This document shows, one piece after another, positions 34,635 to 43,106 of a stretch of DNA of 64,000 bases. The notes beneath the pieces are model-generated. The model was not told the DNA's origin and did not search any database. It was given only the letters and a program-made list of their open reading frames with translations. The position numbers were made by a program, and so were the translations under genes. The DNA is from Blastocatellia bacterium (lineage in GTDB: Bacteria > Acidobacteriota > Blastocatellia > Pyrinomonadales > Pyrinomonadaceae): the NCBI GenBank assembly GCA_003168335.1, contig PMSM01000010.1, forward strand, positions 595,588-659,587, given 5' to 3'. Numbering within the stretch: the first letter of the stretch is position 1; each line of letters opens with the position of its first letter.

Positions 34635-36641
34635 CTAACCTTTCAATTGAGCGCTCAAGGCAGTAAATTTACGAGCTTGTACCGATACTACAAATCTATG
34701 AGAGCGCGTGAGCATTCTCATATACCCAGGAGTTTTAGCTTGAAGGATATCAAGCTTTAAGCTCTCGTAAGCAACATTGAGCTTCGCCAATGCGTTTACC
34801 TCATCTTGGGATGAGAGGTGGGCAATGAAGAAGTTTTCAGTTTGCGCTAAGAGGTCCTTGTTAACCGTTGTCACAGACTGAGTGGAATAGACCATGCCTA
34901 TGTGGTATTTAGCTCCCTCCTTTGCAAACCGGCTGTAAATGGTTGTCACTTCCTCTGTCCTGGGGAAAAGGTTATGTGCTTCCTCAAAATAGAGCTGAAC
35001 GAAATGTGAACCTAAGTTGTTATTTGTGAACTTCGTTACTTGGTGATTAAAGACAGACCTCGATAGTTCATCAGAAAAATACTGCATCAATTGCGGGTTA
35101 GCATTTCCCAAATCCAATATCACGGTTTGTCCTTCATCAAGGAAGTCAAGAATCTCCTTTACAAAGTCCCCCGCTCGCTGGTCGTGATACATCCGGTAGG
35201 GCTGAATCATACCGGGTCCACTTCGACCCGGAGCAGGCTCCAAAAACTCCAAGAGCGCAATGTCGTCTGGGTCGAAAAGGGAGTTACCCGAACTAGATAC
35301 TAGGTTGGGATGGCTGGCGTTATTTCTCCTGAGGCGATTAATAATTTCGAACTCCTTTTGTAGAGAGCTTAGATTTGCAGGTTGGGTGGGTGTTGGAGAT
35401 ACACCCTCTGCAGTGTATGCCGCGTCTCTTAACGCCTGACTAAAACCGGGATTAAAACCACTCGGTGGATTTCCGCTGGGAGCAACTTGACGAATTCGGT
35501 TTTCATCAGCGGGGAAACCCGCTTTTTGTAGAACCGCCCAATAAATCTGTATCTTCCTAAAGGAGCGAGTCCGTTCACCACCAGGCTGAAGTTTGCCGAC
35601 TTCCTCTAACGAGGGTAGCTCGACGCTCGCGAAGCTTCGGATGTAAGCAGATGCTTTGCCGTCCTGCATCAATAGACTGCCCAAGATTGAGTGGGAGCTA
35701 CTTGGCTGCTCATAAAAGTTAAGTTTTAGAGGTTTGGACGGGGTAGCGTCTTTCTTGGTCACCGCATAAACCTCGCAACGGGTGGGAAAGGTGCTTTTCA
35801 GCGAGAGATTGCCGTCCTGCGGATTATCGTTTGCGTATTCCCCGGTAATGTCAAAAATCAGTTGCCCTACGTTCTTGGCTTGTCCGGTGGTCTCTATCAA
35901 ACTCTGAGCAATTAGTTTTACGACATTGCTCTTGCCCAGCCGGGTCTTCCCGAACATTGCAGTGCGAGCCGCCAAGAAATCCTTCGTAGAGACGTAAACC
36001 GTAACGTCTGGTTGTGGCTTATCTGGTAATGGAAGTCGACATTCAGTTAGTCGAAGTTTTCCTATTTCAAACCGATTGTCTTCGGGTACCATCGAGTTCA
36101 CTATAAGTTTCAAAACCTCATCGTTGGGTGCATAGACGCGATACTTATGAGCACTTACAAAATTGTTTAGGTCACCTGAGAACTCTAAGGAGTTATCGAC
36201 TTCTGGGTGCTTGTAAAACATCCCAAGAACACTAGTCTTCAGCGCTCCCCATTGAAGTTCGCTTGAAGTGAAAATATCCAGTTCTGGCATGGATTTCTTT
36301 TGCAGCTCAAAATAAGTCTGTTGTACTTCCTTGGAAAGCGGCGTAGGTGCAGATTCGAGTACTCTCAGCAACGTGAAGTGCGTCGGTAACGATTCTACGG
36401 TCGAGGGCATCATTATTAGCAGGGAGTTGCGAGGCACACCACCTACAGCTATCTTGAAGGGGTCGGAAGTGATTAGAGTCACTGTGTCATAACCGATTTC
36501 CAGTACGTAGCCAACAAATCGCATACTTCCATAGTTTTTTGCAGTCTCGTTTGCCTCCTCTTGAATCAGGAAGTCTTCGACGACCCTCAACGGATGGTTC
36601 TGTAGAGCCGCCTTGTCCAAAAAACTTTTCATGTTCTGCAC
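34635..36641 (-). CDS. herA: HerA-like DNA translocase ATPase
   Basis: 668 residues. The N-terminal part (about 1-210) resembles a HAS-barrel with VGYVLEIGYDTVTLI and GGVPRNSLLIM. The FtsK/HerA ATPase domain has Walker A GKTRLGKS at 231-238, preceded by ARTAMF, and an acidic Walker B pair in VQLYFEEAHNLFPR. VILDLGNANPQ precedes it. Further family blocks are IGMVYSTQSVTTVNKDLLAQTENFFIAHL and an Arg-bearing TPGYMRMLTRSHRFVVSV. HerA forms a hexamer that pumps DNA to NurA. Its start is 3 bp past the methylase stop. Confidence 0.9.
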   Translation of the reverse strand: MQNMKSFLDKAALQNHPLRVVEDFLIQEEANETAKNYGSMRFVGYVLEIGYDTVTLITSDPFKIAVGGVPRNSLLIMMPSTVESLPTHFTLLRVLESAPTPLSKEVQQTYFELQKKSMPELDIFTSSELQWGALKTSVLGMFYKHPEVDNSLEFSGDLNNFVSAHKYRVYAPNDEVLKLIVNSMVPEDNRFEIGKLRLTECRLPLPDKPQPDVTVYVSTKDFLAARTAMFGKTRLGKSNVVKLIAQSLIETTGQAKNVGQLIFDITGEYANDNPQDGNLSLKSTFPTRCEVYAVTKKDATPSKPLKLNFYEQPSSSHSILGSLLMQDGKASAYIRSFASVELPSLEEVGKLQPGGERTRSFRKIQIYWAVLQKAGFPADENRIRQVAPSGNPPSGFNPGFSQALRDAAYTAEGVSPTPTQPANLSSLQKEFEIINRLRRNNASHPNLVSSSGNSLFDPDDIALLEFLEPAPGRSGPGMIQPYRMYHDQRAGDFVKEILDFLDEGQTVILDLGNANPQLMQYFSDELSRSVFNHQVTKFTNNNLGSHFVQLYFEEAHNLFPRTEEVTTIYSRFAKEGAKYHIGMVYSTQSVTTVNKDLLAQTENFFIAHLSSQDEVNALAKLNVAYESLKLDILQAKTPGYMRMLTRSHRFVVSVQARKFTALSAQLKG

Positions 36642-36644
36642 CTC

Positions 36645-37454
36645 CTAATAATTGCAAACAAGGACCTCACCAGAGATATCAGTGCGCAACCCAGGTTGGC
36701 TGCCGGTTCCCCTCTTAATAGGGATTTTTCGGCTCCGTTTGTGAAGGAGAAGGATATCTGGATGAGACGACGTAGTCATTGCCCACTTAATTCCTCTTCG
36801 TGTTGCTCGCTTCAGTGCTTTGGCGAGACGCTTGTGGTCGGAGTAGGTGAATTGGGAGAAGACATAATGGTCATGTGACATTTCACGCTCGTTTGGTTTA
36901 TACGGAGGGTCCGAAAAAATAAAGTCATCCGCGGAACAAGTGTCTAGGACATCTTCAAAATCAGCGTGAATCAGCGATGCCCGCCGCAGTCTTGAAGCCG
37001 CCTCCAACAGGAGGTCCTTCGTCACGACCCACCTACGATCCTGCCCGCCGTATCCGACGTTGAATTTGCCGTTCGAGTTTTGCCGCCACATTCCCTTGAA
37101 GCAGGTTCGATTCAAATACAGTGTTCTTGCTGATTTGTGTATCAGGTCCTTAGAGTCATGCAAGTCTCGAATCTGGTAGTACCCCTTTTTGGTTGACGGC
37201 ATGGACTGGTACCTCCGCCAAACCGCGTTGGCGTCCTTTCTGATGCCACGATAGAGGTCAATTAGGTCCTTGTTGACATCTGTCAGAAGCGCCTTCTTCG
37301 GATTGAGAGCGAAGAAAATAGCGGCACCACCAACGAAGGGTTCGACAAATCTTCCGGGAATCTCAGCTCGTTCTGGCAGATGTTGGATGAGTTCCGCCAA
37401 TAACCGCTGCTTTCCACCGGGATACCGGAGAAAGTTAATTGTTTGTGCATTCAA
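36645..37454 (-). CDS. D12-class DNA adenine methylase of the HerA-NurA operon
   Basis: 269 residues, the usual size for Dam-type enzymes. Motifs in order: RYPGGKQRLLAELIQHLP (10-27, SAM entry), RFVEPFVGGAAIFFAL (motif I), LLTDVNKDLIDLY, and the catalytic FSDPPYKP near residues 188-195. It transfers methyl to N6 of adenine, site unknown. It is first in a tight leftward operon with herA and nurA (3- and 8-bp gaps), so it likely marks self DNA while the nuclease pair attacks unmarked DNA. Stand-alone orphan Dam is unlikely given this spacing. Confidence 0.88.
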   Translation of the reverse strand: MNAQTINFLRYPGGKQRLLAELIQHLPERAEIPGRFVEPFVGGAAIFFALNPKKALLTDVNKDLIDLYRGIRKDANAVWRRYQSMPSTKKGYYQIRDLHDSKDLIHKSARTLYLNRTCFKGMWRQNSNGKFNVGYGGQDRRWVVTKDLLLEAASRLRRASLIHADFEDVLDTCSADDFIFSDPPYKPNEREMSHDHYVFSQFTYSDHKRLAKALKRATRRGIKWAMTTSSHPDILLLHKRSRKIPIKRGTGSQPGLRTDISGEVLVCNY

Positions 37455-37592
37455 GTTTTAATCAGCCTCGGAATGGTCCATTCAAACAAGCGGAAGTGAG
37501 AGAAAGCAAAGTCACATCCTTGGCGGTGAATTTGCAGTATTAGACCTATGACGGGACAAGTCAAGAGTTAGACTTAAGTTCAATCCACAATC

Positions 37593-37716
37593 GGGGTCAG
37601 GCCTTCGATTCTCCGATTCTCGCGGTGACGTCATTCGCTCTCAGAATCCGGTCTAACTTCGTTCTAAGTAAGAGGCATCGAGGATCTGAGAATCGCAGAA
37701 TCCAAGGCCTGACCCC
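37593..37716. repeat. REP pair (BIME-like), right of the defence island
   Basis: The word GGGGTCAGGCCTTCGATTCT and nine more bases (37593-37621) is the near-exact reverse complement of 37688-37716 (AAGGCCTGACCCC end); they differ at two of 29 positions. The pair is a bacterial interspersed mosaic of two REPs in inverted orientation, matching the half at 30747-30775. No gene is evident in 37455-38105 apart from a GC-rich 18-bp palindrome at 37873-37890. Confidence 0.75.
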
Positions 37717-38105
37717 ATCAGTTGCAGCTTCGACCGACGAAAACGGCCCCGGCGTGTCCGCTATCGAAGTGGCTTCGCTTTCGAATCGACGTTGGCGTCC
37801 CCGCCCAACATAAACGCACGCATCAGCCATCTGGCCGAGAATGAGACTGCTTCCCTGAAAAACGCTCACGCAGCCGCCGGCGCCGGCGGCAGGTCGTCAA
37901 CGTGCGGCCAAGGAACTCCTCAGCGGTGAAATCCCGGAAGGGCAATCGTTGGAGGGACACCAGTCCTAATCATCATCGCGGCGCGCAGTTCGCAACCACG
38001 AGTTACCTGCGAAACGGTTGACTCTTTGTTTCGTCCATTGTTTTGTTCCATAAATGGCACATCGTCCGATTGGCGAAAATTACCGAAAATGCTATTCTCC
38101 GCCAT

Positions 38106-38378
38106 ATGGCGGCCTGTATCGTGTCATTTGTGGACTTGGACGGCATCCGTCATTCGGTTGAAGTGGAGGCAGAGGGCTTGTACGAAGCCTCGGTGTTAGG
38201 CTTGTGCGCCTTTCGAAAGCATGAGCTAGAACCTGGAGGTTTGACTCAGTTGGAGGTGGAGGTTCGCAGCTCTGTCACGCACACGCTGACTGTGAGAAAG
38301 GTTCAGGAATGGTTGCAGCGTGGTGTCAGGACACCAAAAGAGTCGATACTGAAGGAACGGTTACGGGCGTTACTCTGA
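38106..38378 (+). CDS. Small conserved protein of unknown function
   Basis: About 90 residues from the ATG at 38106; the frame opens 63 bp earlier but reads through non-coding-looking sequence. The chain MAACIVSFVDLDGIRHSVEV, EASVLGLCAFRKHELEP and KVQEWLQRGVRTPKESILKERL is an alpha-beta mixture without signal or membrane segment. I have a general impression of similar small proteins in soil bacterial accessory regions, but cannot name a family or function. Confidence 0.6.
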   Translation: MAACIVSFVDLDGIRHSVEVEAEGLYEASVLGLCAFRKHELEPGGLTQLEVEVRSSVTHTLTVRKVQEWLQRGVRTPKESILKERLRALL

Positions 38379-38439
38379 CTTCCCTTGGAATAGCAGCTTG
38401 ATAAAATCCATTACTTGACGCACTTGGTATGCTCGCTCT

Positions 38440-38631
38440 ATGCGAAAAGCTAAAGACCGCGTTTGGCAACTTCCTGATGGCCAGCGCGTGATAGTTCTCG
38501 CGCGTTACAGCGATCAAGCGGTCGTGCAACGGCTCGACGGATTACGCCAAGGAACTCGCGCTGTTTGCCTTGTCTCTAAGCTTCGGGACCCTACCGAAAA
38601 TAGCGCCACAGATTTGCCCCTGGCTAGCTGA
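38440..38631 (+). CDS. Possible small protein (63 residues)
   Basis: 63 residues: MRKAKDRVWQLPDGQRVIVL, then ARYSDQAVVQRLDGLRQGTR. The early part looks like two beta strands with a turn. No ribosome binding site stands out. Not recognised; it could be chance. Confidence 0.4.
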   Translation: MRKAKDRVWQLPDGQRVIVLARYSDQAVVQRLDGLRQGTRAVCLVSKLRDPTENSATDLPLAS

Positions 38632-38662
38632 CAGAGATAAAATACGCCGCACTTAGGGCGTT

Positions 38663-38689
38663 GCCGCTGTGGGGTGAGGACACATCGGC
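38663..38689 (+). ncRNA. Hairpin with conserved loop TGGGGTGAGGACA (copy H1)
   Basis: Stem GCCGCTG (38663-38669) with CATCGGC (38683-38689), one internal mismatch, around a 13-nt loop TGGGGTGAGGACA. The loop is identical to that at 43165-43177 on a different stem. It lies about 110 bp before the SRAP gene, in a region that also holds an ACAGC-CCCAAAA-GCTGT hairpin (38719-38735). Confidence 0.6.
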
Positions 38690-38737
38690 GCAGAGGCTGA
38701 ACGTCTCCGCCCAATAACACAGCCCCAAAAGCTGTGA

Positions 38738-38780
38738 AGAAAAGGCTAGGCTTGTGGGAGGGCCCGGCCTTTTCTGTTTT
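38738..38780 (+). terminator. Stem-loop with T-rich tail before the SRAP gene
   Basis: AGAAAAGGC (38738-38746) pairs exactly with GCCTTTTCT (38767-38775), followed by GTTTT. It has the form of a rho-independent terminator and would end a short transcript holding the H1 hairpin, just 15 bp before the SRAP start. It might equally act as a regulated leader. Confidence 0.5.
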
Positions 38781-38794
38781 GAGGAATCCATTGA

Positions 38795-39475
38795 ATGTGC
38801 GGTCGATATACACTTAAACGCCCCAGACGGGTTCGGCTCGAAGGGCTAGATGATAACGAACTGTTTTCCGTTCTCCCCCGCTATAACATTGCGCCCAGTC
38901 AGGAAGTCCTAGCAGTAAGGGAGACTGGTGAGAAGCGGTCCTTCTCTATGCTCCATTGGGGACTCATTCCATCGTGGAGCGCTAAGCCTGTTGGATTCAT
39001 CAACGCGCGCGCTGAAACGCTACAAACAAAACCGAGTTTTCGGGAAGCTTTCGAGAAACGTCGGTGCTTGATTCCCGCCGATGGATTCTATGAATGGGAG
39101 AAGCTGGGGAAAGAGAGGCAGCCTTATTATTTCCAGATGAAGGATGAAGCGCCGTTCTGCTTCGCCGGTATTTGGGATGAATGGCAGAGAGGCGGCGTCT
39201 CGATAACATCTTGCGCGATCATCACCACGACACCCAACGAAATGTTAGCGCCAATTCATAATCGGATGCCGGTGATTCTCCGCTCGGAAGATCAAGACAC
39301 CTGGCTGAGATCCAATGCGAAGCCTCAAGAGTTAAAAGACCTGCTGGCTCCCCTCTCCGCGAATGAAATGAAACGCCATCCGGTTAGCAGCGATGTGAAC
39401 CATCCGAAGATCGATGATGAGCATCTGGTGAGTCCTGTTGAGCCGAATCTGGGAGTTACAGGCAGCTTGTTCTAG
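38795..39475 (+). CDS. SRAP-family abasic-site peptidase (YedK/HMCES)
   Basis: 226 residues, the typical size. The catalytic cysteine is residue 2 (MCGRYT), exposed by removal of Met. Other active-site blocks are present: NIAPSQEVLAV, LIPSWS, INARAETLQTKPSF (Asn), LIPADGFYEWEK (Glu), and PIHNRMPVIL (His). The protein forms a thiazolidine crosslink with abasic sites in single-stranded DNA, shielding it. On a conjugative element this would protect the transferred single strand. The gene follows a terminator-like hairpin closely, so its own promoter must lie within or before that region. Confidence 0.93.
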   Translation: MCGRYTLKRPRRVRLEGLDDNELFSVLPRYNIAPSQEVLAVRETGEKRSFSMLHWGLIPSWSAKPVGFINARAETLQTKPSFREAFEKRRCLIPADGFYEWEKLGKERQPYYFQMKDEAPFCFAGIWDEWQRGGVSITSCAIITTTPNEMLAPIHNRMPVILRSEDQDTWLRSNAKPQELKDLLAPLSANEMKRHPVSSDVNHPKIDDEHLVSPVEPNLGVTGSLF

Positions 39476-39625
39476 ATGATCCGCGCGGACGCTCAAAAGT
39501 CGATGTCTGTGCCTGGCCTCATCCCGAAAAATGATTTATAGGTCAAATCTGAAGGCCGTTTTTGCGGCAATTGCTTCAAACCATCAACTTCGCAGAAAAA
39601 TGAAGTCACAGCGGTTCTTCCACGG

Positions 39626-39931
39626 TCAGTGCTTTTTGTTCTTTGCCGCACGGCGTTTGATTCCTTCGCTCTTGGTCGGACTAGGCAGTTCCTTTGGCAA
39701 GTCTAGGTCGTCATCGACGAGGACATCTATCCAGACTCGTGCGACCGCAGCATACCGCGATAGAGTAGGCAGCGAAGGCTCTCGCACTCCGCGTTCATAC
39801 GCTGAAACCTCTTCTCGGGTCAGTTTGTCGGTCAAGCCCAAACGCCTGACCATCCCATTTTGAGAAAGCTCAAGCTGCTTCCTAATCGCGGCCAGCTTGC
39901 GGCCCAAGCGTTTGGGTCGATCCCTACCCAT
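39626..39931 (-). CDS. XRE-family helix-turn-helix regulator
   Basis: 101 residues. The HTH is LGRKLAAIRKQLELSQNGMV then TREEVSAYERGVREPSLPTL, the usual XRE layout at about residues 9-60, followed by a C-terminal basic linker KRRAAKNKKH. It would bind DNA as a dimer. A perfect 8-bp inverted repeat, CTAGGAAC/GTTCCTAG, stands 52 bp upstream of its start (39983-40002) and is a likely autoregulatory operator. Target genes are not known; the divergent or nearby SRAP gene is one candidate. Confidence 0.85.
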   Translation of the reverse strand: MGRDRPKRLGRKLAAIRKQLELSQNGMVRRLGLTDKLTREEVSAYERGVREPSLPTLSRYAAVARVWIDVLVDDDLDLPKELPSPTKSEGIKRRAAKNKKH

Positions 39932-39982
39932 CAGAAGCTTCCTCCTGATGGGCGGTGGTCTTTTGTTCGACGGTTAATGTGA

Positions 39983-40002
39983 CTAGGAACGATTGTTCCT
40001 AG
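39983..40002. promoter_or_regulatory. Candidate operator of the XRE regulator
   Basis: The perfect palindrome CTAGGAAC-GATT-GTTCCTAG has 8-bp arms and a 4-bp spacer, the right size for a XRE dimer. Next to it on the minus strand is TTTATACC, which could be part of a promoter -10 region reading toward the XRE gene. Confidence 0.55.
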
Positions 40003-40319
40003 TGTGGTATAAATTCGTGGTCGTGCCCGGAGCTGTGATTTTGTTTGCTCCGTGGCGACAGGCATCACCAGAGATGTCGAGCCGCCTTATTCATAAGCTG
40101 CGGAAGACGTTTGTCGAAGTTAAAGCGTGCATAGGATAACAGAGTGCGAAGTCATTCGCGAAACATTCGGTCAAGCAATTCCGGGGTAGTCAATGAGCAT
40201 AATTCTAGCTTGCGCAGCGGGTTGCAAAGTGCTCTAAGATAATGCAAGTCAGTTGCTTGGCTAATGAGAAAACAGGTGGAGTTGCGTAAGAAATGAAACG
40301 CGGTTTATGCTGCCTGACT

Positions 40320-40364
40320 CAGAGAGTCATCTTTGTGCGGTTTACTCCGATCCGAGACTCTCTG
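40320..40364. other. Hairpin with alternative pairing before a tiny reading frame
   Basis: CAGAGAGTC (40320-40328) pairs perfectly with GACTCTCTG (40356-40364); a second choice is TGACTC/GAGTCA at about 40315-40329. Mutually exclusive hairpins can be a switch, but no effect on any gene is shown. The rest of 40.0-40.3 kb shows nothing further. Confidence 0.4.
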
Positions 40365-40407
40365 AAAAGCAAGCACACTAATAACGTGTTGCCAGTGAGA
40401 GTTATCA

Positions 40408-40497
40408 ATGGCAACCGAGAAGTGCGTGGGAATCAAGCGGCTGCTAGAAGAGCAACAGGACGCTTTGCAGGAGATCTACAGCAAACTCTGTAACTGA
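40408..40497 (+). CDS. Possible 29-residue helical peptide
   Basis: ATG at 40408 opens MATEKCVGIKRLLEEQQDAL and nine more residues, ending with TGA at 40497. The chain is amphipathic-helical with two cysteines and GAGAG about seven bases upstream. It overlaps the 3' end of the leftward peptide gene at 40444. It is too short for any family call. Confidence 0.3.
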   Translation: MATEKCVGIKRLLEEQQDALQEIYSKLCN

Positions 40498-40713
40498 GGG
40501 CGCGTCTCCTGCGTTTGAAACAGGAGGAGAGCTTGTTTCTCCTGGAGCCGCAGACTCACCTGGCGTCATTTGAGCGACGGCACACGGCGGCGACTGTGTC
40601 TCGCCAGGTTCGGGCGGCGCGCATGGCGGCGACTGTGTCTCGCCCGCGAAGGCGACCACTGCCAGAACAAACGTCAAGGTGACGGAGACACCTAGTCTTT
40701 TTAGGTTCTTCAT
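40444..40713 (-). CDS. Exported peptide with GETQSPPC repeats
   Basis: 89 residues. A signal peptide covers about 1-24 (MKNLKRLGVSVTLTFVLAVVAFA). Mature sequence contains GETQSPPC twice, separated by APPEP, then GESAAP and GETSSPP, ending in a helical SVTEFAVDLLQSVLLLF. Two cysteines in identical repeat units could be modified, metal-bound or paired. The start has AAGGAGAAAGC upstream on its strand. It is divergent from the TPR-HTH-REC regulator (158-bp shared region), so it may be a peptide signal or its target. Function is unknown and I know of no named family. Confidence 0.7.
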   Translation of the reverse strand: MKNLKRLGVSVTLTFVLAVVAFAGETQSPPCAPPEPGETQSPPCAVAQMTPGESAAPGETSSPPVSNAGDAPSVTEFAVDLLQSVLLLF

Positions 40714-40871
40714 GCTTTCTCCTTAGGTTAGTGAATCGGTGTTGCGAGTTTTTTTAATCGAACCAGACGAAGCGTATTTAAGAACCGTTGATTGGCTTTC
40801 ACAAAGTCAACATGCGGCCCATGCTTCGTGGCACCGAGAGTCTATCACTCATATAGAAAGGCAGACCTCAC

Positions 40872-42803
40872 ATGAACTTGGAGGCTCAGTTAACCGCGCT
40901 TAGGAACCAGAGTGCGGATCTCACACTTGCCGAGCGGGCCGAACTTTCCTGCCGCATAGCTAAAAAGCTTGAAAAGATAGGCGAATACGAGGCCGGGTGC
41001 GAAGCGTTAGCCGAGTTTTGGCCCGATCGGAACGGTCCACCAAAGCTCGATGATCTGAACGAATCGACGAAAGCCGAGATACTCCTCCGCGCCGGCGCTT
41101 TGGCAGGATGGCTGGGGGGCGCGGACCAGACTACAGGTAGCCAGGAAACGGCAAAGAGTCTGATCACGCAGAGCATGGAGATCTTTGAAGGGCTTGAGCA
41201 ATCCGAAGAGGCGGCCGACGCACGTGGTGAGCTTGCTCTATGTTACTGGCGCGAGGGCTCATACGATGAGGCTCGTATCTATCTAGCAGAGGCATTGAGT
41301 CGTTTGGGTGATGAGAACTCGGACTTAAAAGCTGTCCTGCTCATTCGTGCGGGTATTGTGGAAGTAGATACACAGCGCTTTGATAAGGCAATACGCTTCT
41401 ATAACGAGGCGAATCCTCTGGTTGAGGGAAGTCAGGATCACGCTCTCAAAGGAGGCTTTCACATTGCGTACGGACTGGTTTTCAGGCGGTTGGCTACCCC
41501 TGAAAATCGAGAAGATTACATGGACCGGGCGTTGATCGAATACGCCGCTGCAAGTTTCCACTTTGAGGAGGCAGGAAACGAACGCGCTCTCGCTCGCGTC
41601 GAGAACAATCTCGGTTATCTGTTCTTCACGATCGGACGTTACAAGGACGCTCACAGCCATCTCGATCGCGCTCATCACCTCTTCCTCAAACTGAAGGATG
41701 TAGGAACTGCTGCCCAAGTTGACGATACTCGAGCGCGAACATTGCTCGCCCAAGGTCACGTCGCTGAGGCCGAGCGTCTGGTGAGATCTGCGGTCAGAGT
41801 GCTTGAGCGAGGCGACCAACAGGCAGTCCTGGCAGAAGCGCTCACTACCCAAGGTGTCGCGCTAGCGCGTTTAGGCAATCGTCCTCGCGCGAAAGTTTTG
41901 TTGGAGCGTGCAATCGAAGTCGCCGAAACAACGGGCGATCTGGAGGGCGCTGGTCGTGCGAAGTTGAGCATTATCGAAGAATTCGGCGAGAAGATCCCGG
42001 CGAAAGAATTGGTCGTGATCTACCGTTCGGCGATTGAGCTTTTGAAGCATTCGCAAGATCCATCGACTGGGAAACGGTTGATCGCATGTGCAGACAAATT
42101 GCTCGATACGGTGGGACGATTGGACGGTAAAGATCGGGAATCCCAGGATCAGACTTGGGAAGGCTTCTCACTTAAAGAACATGTACGCAATGGCGAGAGG
42201 GCGGTGATCGAACGTGCGCTAAGAGACGCAGGAGGGTCCGTGACGAGAGCCGCTCGACTGCTGGGTTTCAGGCATCATCAGAGCCTGATTTCTATAATCA
42301 ACAGCCGGCATAAAGAACTGCTAGAGACACGCTCAGCAGTACGAAAGCGAAGACGCCATCTTTTCTCCCCGCCTCGGAAAATCAAGAAGAAGGTCGTGGA
42401 GGTTAGGCCAAAGCCGGCCGCGTCAGAAATCTCAATTCTGCATGTTGAAGACAATAAGGTTGTTGCGCGGTTAATCCAGGACACTCTAGGTGCGGAAGGA
42501 ATGCATGTCGATTCTTGCATCAGTGGCACGACCGCTCTGGAAGTACTAAAGAACGACGCTCCCTACGACGCAATAATTGTTGATAATGATCTACCAGGCC
42601 TCAGTGGGCTGGAGTTGGTCCTGCGCGTGCGGAGCATGGCTCACCGACGCAATACGACGATCCTTATGCTTTCGGGAGACGACTGCGAGAAGGAAGCTTG
42701 GCGCGCGGGAGTTAACGCTTTCTTGCGCAAACCAGAGGCCGTTGATCGAGTCGCTTCGACGATAACCAGACTGCTGGAAGAGCGCAAGGAGCGACGGGAT
42801 TAG
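40872..42803 (+). CDS. TPR - Fis-type HTH - receiver-domain regulator
   Basis: 643 residues in an unusual order. Residues about 5-420 are TPR units (e.g. EEAADARGELALCYWREG, ALARVENNLGYLFFTIGRY, AEARTLLAQGHVAEAERLV-like segments). Near residue 440 a Fis-type HTH follows: RNGERAVIERALRDAGGSVT then RAARLLGFRHHQSL. A receiver domain closes the protein: ISILHVEDNKVVARL, acceptor Asp in AIIVDNDLPGLSGLEL, and LRKPEAVD with the conserved Lys. The acidic pair ED and the TxxLMLSGDD block are intact. A partner kinase is not in the window. TPRs at the front may sense the divergent peptide, an inference only. Confidence 0.85.
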   Translation: MNLEAQLTALRNQSADLTLAERAELSCRIAKKLEKIGEYEAGCEALAEFWPDRNGPPKLDDLNESTKAEILLRAGALAGWLGGADQTTGSQETAKSLITQSMEIFEGLEQSEEAADARGELALCYWREGSYDEARIYLAEALSRLGDENSDLKAVLLIRAGIVEVDTQRFDKAIRFYNEANPLVEGSQDHALKGGFHIAYGLVFRRLATPENREDYMDRALIEYAAASFHFEEAGNERALARVENNLGYLFFTIGRYKDAHSHLDRAHHLFLKLKDVGTAAQVDDTRARTLLAQGHVAEAERLVRSAVRVLERGDQQAVLAEALTTQGVALARLGNRPRAKVLLERAIEVAETTGDLEGAGRAKLSIIEEFGEKIPAKELVVIYRSAIELLKHSQDPSTGKRLIACADKLLDTVGRLDGKDRESQDQTWEGFSLKEHVRNGERAVIERALRDAGGSVTRAARLLGFRHHQSLISIINSRHKELLETRSAVRKRRRHLFSPPRKIKKKVVEVRPKPAASEISILHVEDNKVVARLIQDTLGAEGMHVDSCISGTTALEVLKNDAPYDAIIVDNDLPGLSGLELVLRVRSMAHRRNTTILMLSGDDCEKEAWRAGVNAFLRKPEAVDRVASTITRLLEERKERRD

Positions 42804-42872
42804 GCGACGGGTATTGGAATTCCGTCTTGGCACGGCCTCCTGCCGGGCGCGATCGGGAGCGACCAGTGCCTT

Positions 42873-42913
42873 GAGGCCGCCGTGGAGGGGTGGGGGTAGG
42901 ACACGGCGGCCTC
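42873..42913 (+). ncRNA. Hairpin H2 with a related loop
   Basis: A perfect 12-bp stem, GAGGCCGCCGTG (42873-42884) with CACGGCGGCCTC (42902-42913), around a 17-nt loop GAGGGGTGGGGGTAGGA. The loop is a stretched relative of the conserved one (GGGGTG, five bases, AGGA). It lies 70 bp after the regulator stop. A smaller hairpin at 42925-42950 (CCGTT/AACGG) has the loop TGGGTTGAGACA. Confidence 0.6.
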
Positions 42914-43106
42914 CGTTCTCTAAACCGTTCCTTTGGGTTGAGACAAACGGGACATGAACATGTATTTCGAGTTCCAGGCTCGGCCCAATAAGGCTGAGAT
43001 TGGGTGGAGGGAGGCAAAGGTCCCTGGAGACTTGCTGTTAGGCATTTCCCCGACCGCGCCTCGCTCCTATTTCACTCTGCGGAGTGGTAACTACGTGAGG
43101 TGAAAG

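Noticed and set aside
37873-37890. Terminator from the 18-bp GC palindrome
   Set aside because: The palindrome GCCGCCGGCGCCGGCGGC has no loop or T run and no gene end nearby.
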